Shown here: piece after piece, positions 21,922 to 32,935 of the stretch
How the letters are laid out: every line of letters begins with the position of its first letter
Position numbering within the stretch: position 1 is the first letter of the stretch
Source: Arthrobacter sp. zg-Y820
Lineage (GTDB): Bacteria > Actinomycetota > Actinomycetes > Actinomycetales > Micrococcaceae
Direction: 5' to 3'
Assembly: GCF_030142155.1 (NCBI RefSeq)
Contig: NZ_CP126247.1
Coordinates: 1,116,001-1,180,000 of the forward strand
DNA length: 64,000 nt
Translations under genes and position numbers: made by a program
Notes under the pieces: model-generated
Told to the model about the DNA's origin: nothing
What the model saw: the letters and a program-made list of their open reading frames with translations, nothing else
The model's database searches: none

Positions 21922-23067
21922 ATGGGGAAAGTCGACGGCAGCGAGAAAGGCGACGGCACCCGGGAAGCTGACGGCGTCGGGGAAGTCGACATCTTGGTGG
22001 TCGGCGGAGGAATCGCCGGACTGTCCCTCGGCTCGGCGCTGGCCGGCCGGACCAGCGTGCTGGTGGTGGAGGCTGAGGAAACCCTGGGCTTCCACACCTC
22101 CTCGCGCTCGGCACGGCAGCTCATTCCCAGTTACGGCCCGGCCGTGATTCAGGACCTGACGATCCGGACGCTCGCCTTGATCCGGGCGCTGGAGGTCCAT
22201 CTGCCGGAACCGGTGCTCACCCCGCGCAGCTTTCTGCTGGTGGGAACCGAGGGCACCGTCCGGGACCGGGCCAGCGGCCACATGCGTCCGGTCACACCCG
22301 GCGAAGTGCAGGCCCTGGCTCCCGAGCTGAAACCCGGCGCGTTTGCCGCGGCAGGCCTGGACACCACCTCCGTTGCCTGCAACACCGATGCGCTGATGGA
22401 GTATCACCGGCAGCGGATCCTGGACCGCGGCGGACGGATCCTGACCGGCCATCCGGTCCGGAGCGCGGTGTTCGAACCCGGTGCAGACGACGCGGGCAGC
22501 TGGGTGACCACGGCCGGGCCGCTGAGCATCCGGTCCCGCGTGGTGGTGAACGCGGCCGGCGCGTGGGCCGACCGGTTGGCCTCGCTGTACGGTGTCCGGA
22601 CCCGCGGGCTGCAGCCGTACCGGCGCACTGCCGCCGTCGTCGTCGTGGAAAACCCGCTGGCACCGGGCGCGCCAATGGTTGCCGACGCCGATGAGTCCTT
22701 TTATTACCGGGCGGAAGGAGAGCAGGTGCTGATCTCTCCGTCGGAGACCGTGCCGAGCGATCCGGTGGACGCCCGGCCGCGCGCGGAGGAGGTCGAGGCG
22801 CTGGTGAAACTCGTCAATTCCGTCACGACGCTGGGCATCACCGACGTGGTCCGGTCCTGGACCGGATTGCGCACCGAAGCTGCCGACGGCCTGCCGGTGG
22901 TGGGGTACGACGACGTCGTTCCCGGGTTCTTCTGGCTCGCCGGGCAGGGTGGCTACGGCTTTCAGACCTCGTCCGGAATTGCTGAACTGGCGGTTGCCCC
23001 GCTGCTGGGCGAGAGTTCGAAAACCCCGGCGGCCAAGGCCCTGGATCCAGCTCGCGCAACGCTGTGA
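21922..23067 (+). CDS. FAD-dependent oxidoreductase, DAO family
   Basis: 381 aa. Rossmann FAD site ILVVGGGIAGLSLGSALA (about 30-47) and C-terminal WLAGQGGYGFQTSSG that contacts FAD, as in D-amino-acid/glycine oxidase-type proteins. TSSRSARQLIPSYGP after the second strand is typical of the subgroup. The first about 25 residues are a Gly/Asp/Glu-rich extension; a later start is possible. The substrate is unknown. 31 bp after the phosphotransferase, probably co-transcribed. Confidence 0.85.
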   Translation: MGKVDGSEKGDGTREADGVGEVDILVVGGGIAGLSLGSALAGRTSVLVVEAEETLGFHTSSRSARQLIPSYGPAVIQDLTIRTLALIRALEVHLPEPVLTPRSFLLVGTEGTVRDRASGHMRPVTPGEVQALAPELKPGAFAAAGLDTTSVACNTDALMEYHRQRILDRGGRILTGHPVRSAVFEPGADDAGSWVTTAGPLSIRSRVVVNAAGAWADRLASLYGVRTRGLQPYRRTAAVVVVENPLAPGAPMVADADESFYYRAEGEQVLISPSETVPSDPVDARPRAEEVEALVKLVNSVTTLGITDVVRSWTGLRTEAADGLPVVGYDDVVPGFFWLAGQGGYGFQTSSGIAELAVAPLLGESSKTPAAKALDPARATL

Positions 23068-23217
23068 CCAAGATCTCACAACTACTGCGTAACGAATCGG
23101 TCCGAGGTGGCGCGTATGGTCTTTTTCACTGCCCCCGGTGCCTAAAGTTGAAGGACAAAGCCATGTCGGCTTCCTCTTCGTTTAGATCCGCCTTTTTGTC
23201 TTGAAAGGTCTGTCCCA

Positions 23218-24063
23218 GTGCCAGATATATTGCCGCCACAGCTCGTTGGCGCGCAGCAACGTCCCCTCTATGTAAAAGTACGAACAGCTATAACCGTTAT
23301 TTCCTGCGTATGGCTCATATTGGCAATAACAGACTTCGGTTTCTTTTCCGGCGGGACAACTTCTCTGGCCCTGTCCCTGGTGCTTCTTTACGGGACCGGC
23401 GCTGCGCTGATTGTGGTAATTGCCGCCGTCTACCGCCTGGTGAACAAATGGGCGCTCAAGCGGACAGAAACGGCGCCGGAAGACACCGCCGCCGTGGCAT
23501 TTCTCGGCACGACACGATCGGCGACCGAAGAAGTTCGGTCCGCCCTGCGCCCGCCTGCTGCCACGGGGCGGCCCCACCCGGCTCCCGTCAGTCCGCGGAC
23601 GGTCCGCCCCGCCGCATCGGTGTCCGCTTCGGACACGGCCGCGACGAAACCTGCCGCTCAGAAGCAGCCGGCCAACGGGCAGAACATTGCCGCCTCGGCC
23701 AAGCCTGCGCCGAAAAAGACCGTTCCGACGAAATCCGCGTCGAACCCGGCTCAGGGGATCAGGACCCAGTCGAAAATCCCGCCGGCCAAAACGGCTCAGG
23801 CAAAAGGCCGCCCCGCCAACAACGCCGGATCGAAGTCAGCGCCGGCGGAGCGCACCGACAGCTCGGGAGACCGCGTGCCGGGCAACAAGCCGGGCAGCGC
23901 GAAGGACGGCTCCTCCGGCGCCGGCGGCCCGGCGGCCCCTGCCCAGCAAATCTGCAACACAGCCAACGGTGCGCGTCCGGCGCTGGTGCTGGCCGCCAGC
24001 ACTGCCCTGCCTCAGCTGCCCCGCCAGCAGCATGTCCTGGACGGCCGGCAGCGGGCGTCCTGA
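23218..24063 (+). CDS. Two-helix membrane protein with Ala/Pro/Lys-rich tail
   Basis: 281 aa, family not recognised. Two hydrophobic segments at about residues 22-45 and 50-72, then a long low-complexity basic tail rich in Pro, Ala, Lys and Ser (residues 80-250). GTG start 23218 is preceded by GAAAGG (23202-23207). The codons near the start are unusually A/T-rich (GATATATTG) for this region. The basic tail could lie in the cytoplasm or bind wall polymers; neither is shown. A strong terminator follows. Confidence 0.75.
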   Translation: MPDILPPQLVGAQQRPLYVKVRTAITVISCVWLILAITDFGFFSGGTTSLALSLVLLYGTGAALIVVIAAVYRLVNKWALKRTETAPEDTAAVAFLGTTRSATEEVRSALRPPAATGRPHPAPVSPRTVRPAASVSASDTAATKPAAQKQPANGQNIAASAKPAPKKTVPTKSASNPAQGIRTQSKIPPAKTAQAKGRPANNAGSKSAPAERTDSSGDRVPGNKPGSAKDGSSGAGGPAAPAQQICNTANGARPALVLAASTALPQLPRQQHVLDGRQRAS

Positions 24064-24198
24064 CCTGCGGGAAAACCGCCGGACCGGGCGTTCAGGGAGT
24101 TGCCAGCTTTCCTACAGTTCCCGCCCAGCCAGGTCCATTATTGTAGAAGTACCTCATAAGGGTGCGAGTGATGAATGGATAGAGTAGTGACCTATCCG

Positions 24199-24257
24199 GC
24201 GCCGGCAGACTAGGGTTGTTCCCCCCAACCAGCCCATAGTCTGCCGGCGCTTTTCTT
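24199..24257 (+). terminator. Strong rho-independent terminator
   Basis: A perfect 14-bp stem GCGCCGGCAGACTA (24199-24212) with TAGTCTGCCGGCGC (24237-24250) and a T-rich tail TTTTCTTT. A nested GGTTG/CAACC pair extends the hairpin inside. A TAGAGT box at 24180-24185 just upstream could alternatively start a short RNA. Confidence 0.88.
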
Positions 24258-24367
24258 TGTCCGGACACAATCATCAAATTCGGGCATTGGCGTCGTACCG
24301 CCGGCGAATTCCTTTCAACTGCCCCGTTCCAAGAAAGCCCGCCCGGTGCATGAAAGAATCAAGCAAC

Positions 24368-24392
24368 GGGATGACGCCGGGATGACGCCGGG
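24368..24392. repeat. 11-bp tandem repeat
   Basis: GGGATGACGCC twice, then GGGATG; in the spacer 24064-24480 before the GH13 gene. Apart from this and the terminator the spacer shows nothing else. Confidence 0.7.
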
Positions 24393-24480
24393 ATGCTGAC
24401 GCGGAACCGTGCGGATCGAACTCTTCCCGGGACGAAGACACAAACCGGAAGAGTAAGAGCAACAGCGAGGGCAGGATTTG

Positions 24481-25803
24481 ATGAGCGCCAACTGGGTTGA
24501 GCACGTTATGTGGTGGCACGTGTATCCGCTGGGCTTCGTGGGTGCGCCGATCCGGCCCGACGACCGGGACAGCAGCGTCAGCCACCGCCTTCCGGAGGTG
24601 GAGCGCTGGTTCGACCACATCCTTGACCTGGGCTTGAACGGCCTCGCCCTTGGCCCGGTTTTCTCCTCCATGACCCATGGCTACGACACCCTCGACTATT
24701 ACGCCGTCGACGACCGGCTCGGCGACGAGTCCGACGTCGTGCATTTGGTGAACGCTGCCCACGAACGGGGGATCCGCGTCCTCCTGGACGGTGTCTTCAA
24801 CCACGTGGGGCGGGCACATCCCTGGTTCACTGATGTCGAGCGCAACGGTCAGGCCTCACCGTACGCGGACCTCTTCCGCATCGACTGGGCGGGGTGGAGC
24901 CCGGGGAAGCCGGTTAAAGCTGATGTCTTTGAAGGCCACGACGGACTGGTCGCGCTGGACCACAGATCACCCCGCGTCGCTGACCTGGTGATCGACGTCA
25001 TGAATTACTGGTTGGAGCGGGGGGTTGATGGCTGGAGGCTCGACGCAGCCTACGCCGTCCCCCCCGAATTTTGGGCCGGGGTCCTGCCGAAGGTCCGACA
25101 GCGGCATCCCGAGGCGTGGTTCACCGGGGAGGTCATCCACGGCGCCGATGTGCAGATGATTGAGGCCTCGACGATGGACTCGCTCACCCAATACGAGCTG
25201 TGGCAGGGCATCTGGCACGGTATCTCCGACCGCAACCTCCACGAACTCGGCCACGCGCTCAAGCGGCACAGCCTGCTCCTGTCCGGCTACGTCCCGTCGA
25301 CGTTCATCGGCAACCACGACGTCACCCGCATAGCCTCCGCCATCGGTTCGGACCATGTCGGGCATGCCCTCGCCGTTCTCTTCACCGTTGCCGGAGTCCC
25401 TTCCATCTACGCGGGAGACGAGTTCGGCTGGAAGGCTGTCAAGGAAGACCGGTTCGGCGGTGACGACGCCGTGCGGCCGGCATTCCCCGCCGCACCTCCG
25501 GGGGAGGATGCCCTTGATCCGGAGGCATCCAGAATTCTGCACGAGCACCAGGAGCTCATCAGCCTCCGTCGCCGGAACCCCTGGCTCCACCGCGCCACCT
25601 CGAACCTCATCGTGGCGTCGAATGAAACCCTTGCCTTCCGCACTGCCGCCAGCAGCGCCGACGCGCTCGTCACGCTGCTGAACCTTGCTCCGACCGCACA
25701 GCTTCTGCCCGGCGCCGGTGCGACCGCCGTCGTCGCCGGCAGTGCCGCCTGCGACGGCGGCGATTTCCTCGTGCCGGCGAACGGATGGGCCGTCCTCGCC
25801 TAG
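24481..25803 (+). CDS. Alpha-amylase family (GH13) protein
   Basis: 440 aa (beta/alpha)8 glycosidase. All four GH13 regions are present: I LLDGVFNHVG (from about 102), II GWRLDAAYA with nucleophile D188, III TGEVI with acid/base E217, IV FIGNHDVTR with D280. There is no signal peptide, so it acts in the cytoplasm, probably on maltodextrin or a related alpha-glucan. The start is ATG 24481 (preceded by TTG, with AGGA a few bases upstream). A C-terminal beta domain of about 70 residues is short but present. Confidence 0.9.
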   Translation: MSANWVEHVMWWHVYPLGFVGAPIRPDDRDSSVSHRLPEVERWFDHILDLGLNGLALGPVFSSMTHGYDTLDYYAVDDRLGDESDVVHLVNAAHERGIRVLLDGVFNHVGRAHPWFTDVERNGQASPYADLFRIDWAGWSPGKPVKADVFEGHDGLVALDHRSPRVADLVIDVMNYWLERGVDGWRLDAAYAVPPEFWAGVLPKVRQRHPEAWFTGEVIHGADVQMIEASTMDSLTQYELWQGIWHGISDRNLHELGHALKRHSLLLSGYVPSTFIGNHDVTRIASAIGSDHVGHALAVLFTVAGVPSIYAGDEFGWKAVKEDRFGGDDAVRPAFPAAPPGEDALDPEASRILHEHQELISLRRRNPWLHRATSNLIVASNETLAFRTAASSADALVTLLNLAPTAQLLPGAGATAVVAGSAACDGGDFLVPANGWAVLA

Positions 25804-25860
25804 CGGGATTGATCCGCGAGCCGTCGTGTTGCGTTGTGCGGTTATGCCCGGCGTTATTGG

Positions 25861-25873
25861 TACATTCCCGACC
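25861..25873 (+). promoter_or_regulatory. -10 box of leaderless GNAT transcript
   Basis: TACATT (25861-25866), 7 bases before ATG 25874. It decides this start over ATG 25844. Confidence 0.5.
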
Positions 25874-26422
25874 ATGACGTCTGCAAACATCCCTGTCCGG
25901 AACATCTCTGTCCGGCCACCTGTGGAAAGCGACGCAGACAGGTTGGCCGCAATCCACATCGCGGCTTGGCGGGCCGCCTACCGGGGAGTGATGTCCGACG
26001 AATACCTCGACGGGCTGGACAGCCCCCGGTATGCAGACAACTGGCGTCGGAACATCCTCAATCCCAGCGAAGGAACAGTTCACCTGGTGGCGCAGGCCGG
26101 CGATGAGGTCGTCGGATTTGCGGTTGTGGGACCGGCCACGGACAACCCCGAGCCGGGCACCGGGCAGGTGTATGCCATCAACCTGCATCCCGACTGGTGG
26201 GCAAACGGCATAGGAAGCGTCCTTTTTGCCGCCGCCGAAGAAACGCTGATCTCGCTGGGATACGACAGAGCCTGTCTGTGGGTTGAAGCAACCAACGAGC
26301 GCGCCATCACCTTCTACACAAAGCGGGGATGGCTGGACGACGGCGGAACCATGCAAGACACCCGCTTCGATCCGCCCGTCGCCGAACGCCGCCACAGCCG
26401 TCAGCTGAGCCGGGCGGAGTGA
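25874..26422 (+). CDS. GNAT family N-acetyltransferase
   Basis: 182 aa. N-terminal SVRPPVESDADRLAAIHIAAWRAAYRGVM and motif A VYAINLHPDWWANGIGSVLF, with C-terminal ATNERAITFYTKRGW. The substrate is unknown. It follows the GH13 gene on the same strand with its own apparent promoter. Confidence 0.88.
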   Translation: MTSANIPVRNISVRPPVESDADRLAAIHIAAWRAAYRGVMSDEYLDGLDSPRYADNWRRNILNPSEGTVHLVAQAGDEVVGFAVVGPATDNPEPGTGQVYAINLHPDWWANGIGSVLFAAAEETLISLGYDRACLWVEATNERAITFYTKRGWLDDGGTMQDTRFDPPVAERRHSRQLSRAE

Positions 26423-26466
26423 TTCCTGCTTGCCCGCTTAGCCGGTGCGGAATCAGTCCTACGGAA

Positions 26467-26796
26467 TCAGTCCGTGCGGAAATCCGGAAACTCGCCGGTG
26501 GCAGCGGAGAACGACTCCTCGACCCCGGTGACGATTCCAGGGGCAGCGGGGGACCGGAGCCACTCCAGCAGCCCGTCAACCGCCGACGGCGCCCCTTCGG
26601 CCACCACCTGCACTGACCCGTCGCTGCTGTTGGACACCACACCGGTCAGCCCCAGCCGGGTTGCCTGCTGCAGGGTCCGGTAGCGGAAGCCCACCGCCTG
26701 CACCTCGCCGGTGACCCTGGCGGTCAGGCGCCGGCCCGGGTCCGGAGAACCGGGGGAACCAGCGGAGAAACCAGAAGCGAAATCCGAAGGCGTCAT
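26467..26796 (-). CDS. acyP: Acylphosphatase
   Basis: 109 aa. Hydrolyses acyl phosphates. The phosphate loop reads GEVQAVGFRYR (about 32-42) instead of the usual GxVQGVGFR; the catalytic Arg (in VGFR) and Asn (GVVSN) are retained. An N-terminal extension of about 20 residues precedes the domain. It lies 4 bp after hutH, sharing its strand, and also has an own -10 box at 26803-26808. Confidence 0.88.
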   Translation of the reverse strand: MTPSDFASGFSAGSPGSPDPGRRLTARVTGEVQAVGFRYRTLQQATRLGLTGVVSNSSDGSVQVVAEGAPSAVDGLLEWLRSPAAPGIVTGVEESFSAATGEFPDFRTD

Positions 26797-26808
26797 AGGC
26801 CTAGAGTA
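26797..26808 (-). promoter_or_regulatory. -10 box of leaderless acyP transcript
   Basis: TACTCT (26808-26803, minus strand) overlaps the hutH stop and sits 6 bases before ATG 26796. Confidence 0.45.
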
Positions 26809-28375
26809 GCGGCCGGCCCAGCACCGAGTCAGCAGCGGCCAGCAGCGAACCGTCGGCAACCAGCACCCGTGCCGCCTCAATCTCCGGCGCCAAATACCGG
26901 TCCGGACCCGGTCCCGCGACCATCGCCCGCAGCGCCGAGCGCACCGCAGTGACCGCGGGAGCGCTGCGGGAGATGGCGACGCCGCCGTCGCGCATGTCCA
27001 GCGCCCGCGCCGAGGTCAGCAGCTCGATGGCCAGGACCCGGGTCAGGCCGTCCACGGCGCGGCGCAGCTTCAGGCCCGCCGCCCAGCCCATCGACACGTG
27101 GTCCTCCTGCATCGCCGAGGACGGAATGGAATCCACCGAGGCGGGCACGGCCAGCCGCTTGAGTTCGGAAACGATGCCGGCCTGGGTGTACTGGGCGATC
27201 ATGTGCCCCGAATCGACGCCCGGATCGAAGGCCAGGAAGGCGTTGAGGCCGTGGCTGCGGGAGCGGTCCAGGAAGCGGTCGGTGCGCCGCTCGCTTATGG
27301 AGGCGACGTCGGCGACGGCGATGGCGAGGAAGTCCAGCACGTAACCGACCGGTGCGCCGTGGAAATTGCCGTTGGACTCCAGCCGCCCGTCCAGCGTCAC
27401 CACCGGGTTGTCGATGGCGGAGGCCCGCTCACACTCCGCAACGGTTTCGGCATGGAGAAGCGTTGACCGCGCGGCGCCGTGCACCTGCGGGGCGCAGCGC
27501 AGCGAATAGGCGTCCTGCACCCGGGTGAAGCCGCCGGTTTTCTGTTCTTCGATCAGCACCGACCCGGCCAGTACCGCTCGGATGTTCGCCGCCGACTCGG
27601 CCTGGCCGGGCTGCGGGCGCAGGGCCTGCAAATCCGCGGCAAACACGGCGTCGGAACCCAGCAGTCCCTCCACGCTCATTGCCGCGGCCAGATCCGCGGT
27701 GGCCAGCAGCCGGCGCAGGTCGGCGATGGCCAGGGTGAGCATGCCCAGCATGCCGTCGGTTCCGTTGATCAGGGCCAGGCCCTCCTTCTCCTGCAGCTCC
27801 ACCGGTTCCAGCCCGGCAGCGGCCAGGGCCTGCGCTGCCGGGGTCAGTTCGCCGTCGGCCGTGCGCACGCTGCCCTCACCCATCAGGGCCAGGGCGCAGT
27901 GCGAAAGCGGCGCCAGGTCGCCCGAGCAGCCCAGCGAGCCGTACTCGCCGACCACCGGCGTGATCCCGGCATTCAGCAGCCCGGCATAGGCATGGGCGAC
28001 GACGGGCCGGACGCCCGTGCGGCCGGTGGCCAGGGTGGAGAGCCGGTTCAGCATCAGGGCGCGGATCACCTCGCGGTCCACCTCGGCGCCCGACGACGCC
28101 GCGTGGCTGCGGATCAGCGAGCGCTGCAGCTGCCGGCGCTGTTCCGGAATGATCTGCTTCACCGCCAGCGCACCGAACCCGGTGGACACCCCGTAATGGG
28201 GCTTGTCATCAGCGGCCAGTTCCTCGATGACGCTCCGGGAGGACTGCATGGCGGCAGCACTCTCAGCGGACAGCACCACTGCCGCCCCTTGCCGGGCGAC
28301 GGCGACGAGTTCCGCTTCGGTCAGCGGGCCGGTCCCCAGCGTTACTGACGTTTCTGCGCTCACTGTTGGTTCCAT
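26801..28375 (-). CDS. hutH: Histidine ammonia-lyase
   Basis: 524 aa. Deaminates L-histidine to urocanate. The MIO-forming tripeptide is C150-S151-G152 ([14 protein letters not shown]) rather than Ala-Ser-Gly; this variant is, to my knowledge, common in actinobacterial enzymes. Other conserved blocks: [10 protein letters not shown] near the N-terminus and [15 protein letters not shown]. Divergent from hutU; the 160-bp gap holds both promoters. The ATG at 28375 fits the family N-terminus. Confidence 0.96.
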   Translation of the reverse strand: MEPTVSAETSVTLGTGPLTEAELVAVARQGAAVVLSAESAAAMQSSRSVIEELAADDKPHYGVSTGFGALAVKQIIPEQRRQLQRSLIRSHAASSGAEVDREVIRALMLNRLSTLATGRTGVRPVVAHAYAGLLNAGITPVVGEYGSLGCSGDLAPLSHCALALMGEGSVRTADGELTPAAQALAAAGLEPVELQEKEGLALINGTDGMLGMLTLAIADLRRLLATADLAAAMSVEGLLGSDAVFAADLQALRPQPGQAESAANIRAVLAGSVLIEEQKTGGFTRVQDAYSLRCAPQVHGAARSTLLHAETVAECERASAIDNPVVTLDGRLESNGNFHGAPVGYVLDFLAIAVADVASISERRTDRFLDRSRSHGLNAFLAFDPGVDSGHMIAQYTQAGIVSELKRLAVPASVDSIPSSAMQEDHVSMGWAAGLKLRRAVDGLTRVLAIELLTSARALDMRDGGVAISRSAPAVTAVRSALRAMVAGPGPDRYLAPEIEAARVLVADGSLLAAADSVLGRPLL

Positions 28376-28523
28376 CTCCCGGTTGTCGCGGATTTCTCAG
28401 GCCACCGCTGATCCTACGCCCGGTTCCAACCTGTTCCGGGTTCCGGACAGTGCCCTGGGCGCTGGGCATCTCCGACTCCTATTCCCGTCGTGTTCGCTGC
28501 CACTTTTCCGGAACACCGTCGGT

Positions 28524-28535
28524 TACGGTCTGGAG
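28524..28535 (+). promoter_or_regulatory. -10 box of leaderless hutU transcript
   Basis: TACGGT (28524-28529), 6 bases before ATG 28536; the GGAG touching the ATG is too close to act as a Shine-Dalgarno. Confidence 0.5.
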
Positions 28536-30242
<1,707 letters not shown>

Positions 30243-30269
30243 GAACCGGCTGCTGGTGGGAACATAGAC

Positions 30270-31550
30270 ATGGTGAATACATCGAGCGTCAACACCCTCC
30301 TGTCCGCCATCGAAGACACCGGCCGCGATGCCCGCCGCGGCGGCTATTCGCGTCCGGTCTATTCCGCTGCGGAACTGGAGCTGCGGGAGTGGTTCGCCGC
30401 AGAGGCGGCCCGCAGGAACCTGGCCGTGGAAACGGACCGCAACGGCATTCTCTGGGCCTGGTGGGACCTGCCCGGCAGTGACCCCACATCACCCGAGCGC
30501 CGGGGCGCCCTGGTCACCGGCTCCCACCTTGACTCCGTTCCCGGCGGCGGCGCCTTTGACGGCCCGCTCGGGGTGGCCAGCGCCCTGGCCGCCGTGGATC
30601 TCCTGCAGGCCCGGGAGAACAGCGGCAGCCTGTTCCGGAACCGTGCGCTCGCCGTCGCGGTGTTCCCGGAGGAGGAAGGTTCGCGGTTCGGCGTCGCCTG
30701 CCTCGGCTCCCGGCTGCTCGCCGGAACGATCGATCCGCGCAAGGCGCTGGCCCTGCGCGACGCCGACGGCAACACCTTCGCCGACGTCTCCCGTGCCAAC
30801 GGCAGAGACCCCGATGCGATGGGCCGCGACGACACCGTGCTGGGCACCATCGGCGATTTTGTGGAACTGCACGTGGAGCAGGGCCGCGGCCTGAACACCG
30901 AAGAGTTCACCGACGCCGCCGGGCGCGGTCCGGCGGTCGCGGTGGGCGGGTCCGTCCTGGGCCACGGCCGCTGGCGGTTTTCCATCTCCGGGCAGGGCAA
31001 CCATGCCGGCACCACCCTGATGGCAGACCGCGCCGACCCCATGGTCGCCGCCGCCCAGCTGATCGTGGCCGTGCGGCAGACCGCTTCCGCCCAGTCCGGT
31101 GCCCGCGCCACGGTGGGCCGGCTGGAACCGGTACCCGGAGGCACCAACGTCATTGCCTCGCGCGTGGATCTCTGGCTCGATGTCCGCCACCCGGACGACG
31201 CCGTGACGGCCGCCCTGGTGGAGAAGATCCACGGCCAGGCCCAGAAGATCGCCGCGTTTGAAGGCTGCAGCGTACAGCTGACTGAGGAATCCTACTCCGG
31301 CACCGTCCACTTCGACCCGGCCCTGCAGCGTTCCCTCGAGCAGTCCGTCGCGCGCACCGTTCCCGGAGCTCCGGTCCTCGCCACCGGCGCGGGGCACGAC
31401 GCCGGAGTGCTGGCGGCCCGCGTGCCGACCGGCATGCTGTTTGTCCGGAACCCGTCGGGGATCAGCCATTCGCCGGAGGAGTACGTCGAGGACGGCGACG
31501 CCCAGCTGGGCGTGGAAGCCCTGGCCGACGTGCTGCAGGACCTGCTGTGA
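30270..31550 (+). CDS. M20 family Zn amidohydrolase (allantoate/carbamoylase type) of the hut cluster
   Basis: 426 aa. Metal site GSHLDSVPGGGAFDGPLGV, PEEEGSRFG and ELHVEQG are the signature of the hydantoinase/carbamoylase group (allantoate amidohydrolase, beta-ureidopropionase). The lid domain with GQGNHAGTTLM and the return TGAGHDAG complete the fold. It lies between hutU and hutF, overlapping the hutF start by 4 bases (GTGA). HutF makes N-formyl-L-glutamate, which in the five-step pathway is cleaved by HutG; no HutG gene is present here, so this enzyme may do that job. That is inference from context; the family usually cleaves carbamoyl or ureido groups. Confidence 0.88.
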   Translation: MVNTSSVNTLLSAIEDTGRDARRGGYSRPVYSAAELELREWFAAEAARRNLAVETDRNGILWAWWDLPGSDPTSPERRGALVTGSHLDSVPGGGAFDGPLGVASALAAVDLLQARENSGSLFRNRALAVAVFPEEEGSRFGVACLGSRLLAGTIDPRKALALRDADGNTFADVSRANGRDPDAMGRDDTVLGTIGDFVELHVEQGRGLNTEEFTDAAGRGPAVAVGGSVLGHGRWRFSISGQGNHAGTTLMADRADPMVAAAQLIVAVRQTASAQSGARATVGRLEPVPGGTNVIASRVDLWLDVRHPDDAVTAALVEKIHGQAQKIAAFEGCSVQLTEESYSGTVHFDPALQRSLEQSVARTVPGAPVLATGAGHDAGVLAARVPTGMLFVRNPSGISHSPEEYVEDGDAQLGVEALADVLQDLL

Positions 31551-32935
31551 CCCGGACCCTGTGGTGCGAGCAGGGCTGGGTGAACGCTGCCGTGGCGGAC
31601 GGGGTCCGGCTGGAGGTTGACGACGCCGGCACGGTCACCTCGGCCACGCCGGGAACCGAGCCGCAGCCGGGAGACCTGCAGCTGCCCGGCGTCACCTTCC
31701 CGGCGGCGTCGAACGCGCACTCGCACGCCTTCCACCGGATCCTGCGCGGGCGCACCCACGCCGGCGGCGCGGGCAGCTTCTGGACCTGGCGGGAGCAGAT
31801 GTACCAGGCGGCCGGCGCCCTGACGCCGGAGCTGTACGAGCAGCTGGCCACCGCGGTGTTTGCCGAGATGGTGGTCACCGGGTTCAGCTCCGTCGCCGAG
31901 TTCCACTATGTTCACCACCGGCCGGACGGCAGCCCCTACGGCGCCGACGGATCCGGGGAGCACGCCATGGAACGGGCGCTGGCGCGGGCCGCCGTCGCCG
32001 CCGGGATCCGGCTGACCCTGCTGGACACCTGCTACCTTGCAGGCGGCTTCGATACCCCGCTGACCGCCGAGCAGCAGCGCTTCGGCGACCGGGATGCGTC
32101 GGCTTGGCTGGACCGGCTCGGGTCGCTGCGGACCGCGGTCGCCGCTGAATTCGATCCGGCGCAGGTCAGCGTGGGGGCGGCGCTGCACTCAGTGCGCGGC
32201 GTCCCGGAAGCTGACCTGGCGGTGATCGCCGCAAACCTGCCGGCGGATCTGCCGCTGCACATCCACCTCTCCGAACAACCCGCCGAGAACGAAGCCTGCC
32301 TGCGGGCCACCGGCCTGACGCCCACCATGCTGCTGCAGCGGCACGGGCTCATCCGCCCGCGGCTCTCGGCGGTGCACGCCACCCATCTGAGCGAAGAGGA
32401 CATCACCGTCCTCGGGAATGCGGGGACCACCATCGTCATGTGTCCCACCACCGAGGCCGATCTGGCCGACGGCATCGGCACGGCTGCACGGCTGCGGGCG
32501 ACCGGCGCCCGGATCGCGCTGGGCACCGACCAGCACGCCGTCGTCGACCCCTGGCTGGAGATGCGCGCGCTGGAGCACGGCGAGCGGCTGGCTTCGGGGG
32601 AGCGCGGCCGCTTCGCCCCCGCCGACCTGCACGCCGCAGCGTCCGACGCCGGAGCACACGCCCAGGGCCGGACCAGCCCGGGGCTGGAAGCCGGAAAGGT
32701 CTGTGACCTCATGAGCGTGGATCCGCGCAGCGTCCGCACGGCCGGCTCCCGCCCCGGCCAGCTGGCGCTGACCGCCACCGCGGCGGACGTGATCGCCGTC
32801 GTCGTCGGCGGGCGCGTGATAGCCGGCAACGGAAAGCACGCCACCCTGGGCGACCCGGCCACCCTGCTCAGCGCAGCCATCGCCGCGGTCGACGCCGCCC
32901 GCGACACCACTTTCGAAGGAATCCCGCAGCCATGA
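31547..32935 (+). CDS. hutF: Formimidoylglutamate deiminase
   Basis: 462 aa amidohydrolase-superfamily enzyme turning N-formimidoyl-L-glutamate into N-formyl-L-glutamate and ammonia. Zn ligands in NAHSHAFHR (about 55-63); further HIHLSEQ, AVHATHL and LGTDQHAVVD match the HutF type. GTG 31547 overlaps the M20 stop, and the stop overlaps hutI. Presence of HutF means the organism uses the five-step, deiminase route rather than HutG-type formiminoglutamase. Confidence 0.95.
   Translation: MTRTLWCEQGWVNAAVADGVRLEVDDAGTVTSATPGTEPQPGDLQLPGVTFPAASNAHSHAFHRILRGRTHAGGAGSFWTWREQMYQAAGALTPELYEQLATAVFAEMVVTGFSSVAEFHYVHHRPDGSPYGADGSGEHAMERALARAAVAAGIRLTLLDTCYLAGGFDTPLTAEQQRFGDRDASAWLDRLGSLRTAVAAEFDPAQVSVGAALHSVRGVPEADLAVIAANLPADLPLHIHLSEQPAENEACLRATGLTPTMLLQRHGLIRPRLSAVHATHLSEEDITVLGNAGTTIVMCPTTEADLADGIGTAARLRATGARIALGTDQHAVVDPWLEMRALEHGERLASGERGRFAPADLHAAASDAGAHAQGRTSPGLEAGKVCDLMSVDPRSVRTAGSRPGQLALTATAADVIAVVVGGRVIAGNGKHATLGDPATLLSAAIAAVDAARDTTFEGIPQP

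Noticed and set aside
24180..24257. Small RNA gene
   Set aside because: TAGAGT followed by a strong hairpin could be one, but the hairpin is a normal terminator after the upstream gene; no further evidence.
28203..28535. Longer N-terminus for HutU
   Set aside because: The extra residues overlap the hutH 5' end in antisense and the family begins at the ATG 28536; the -10 box supports it.
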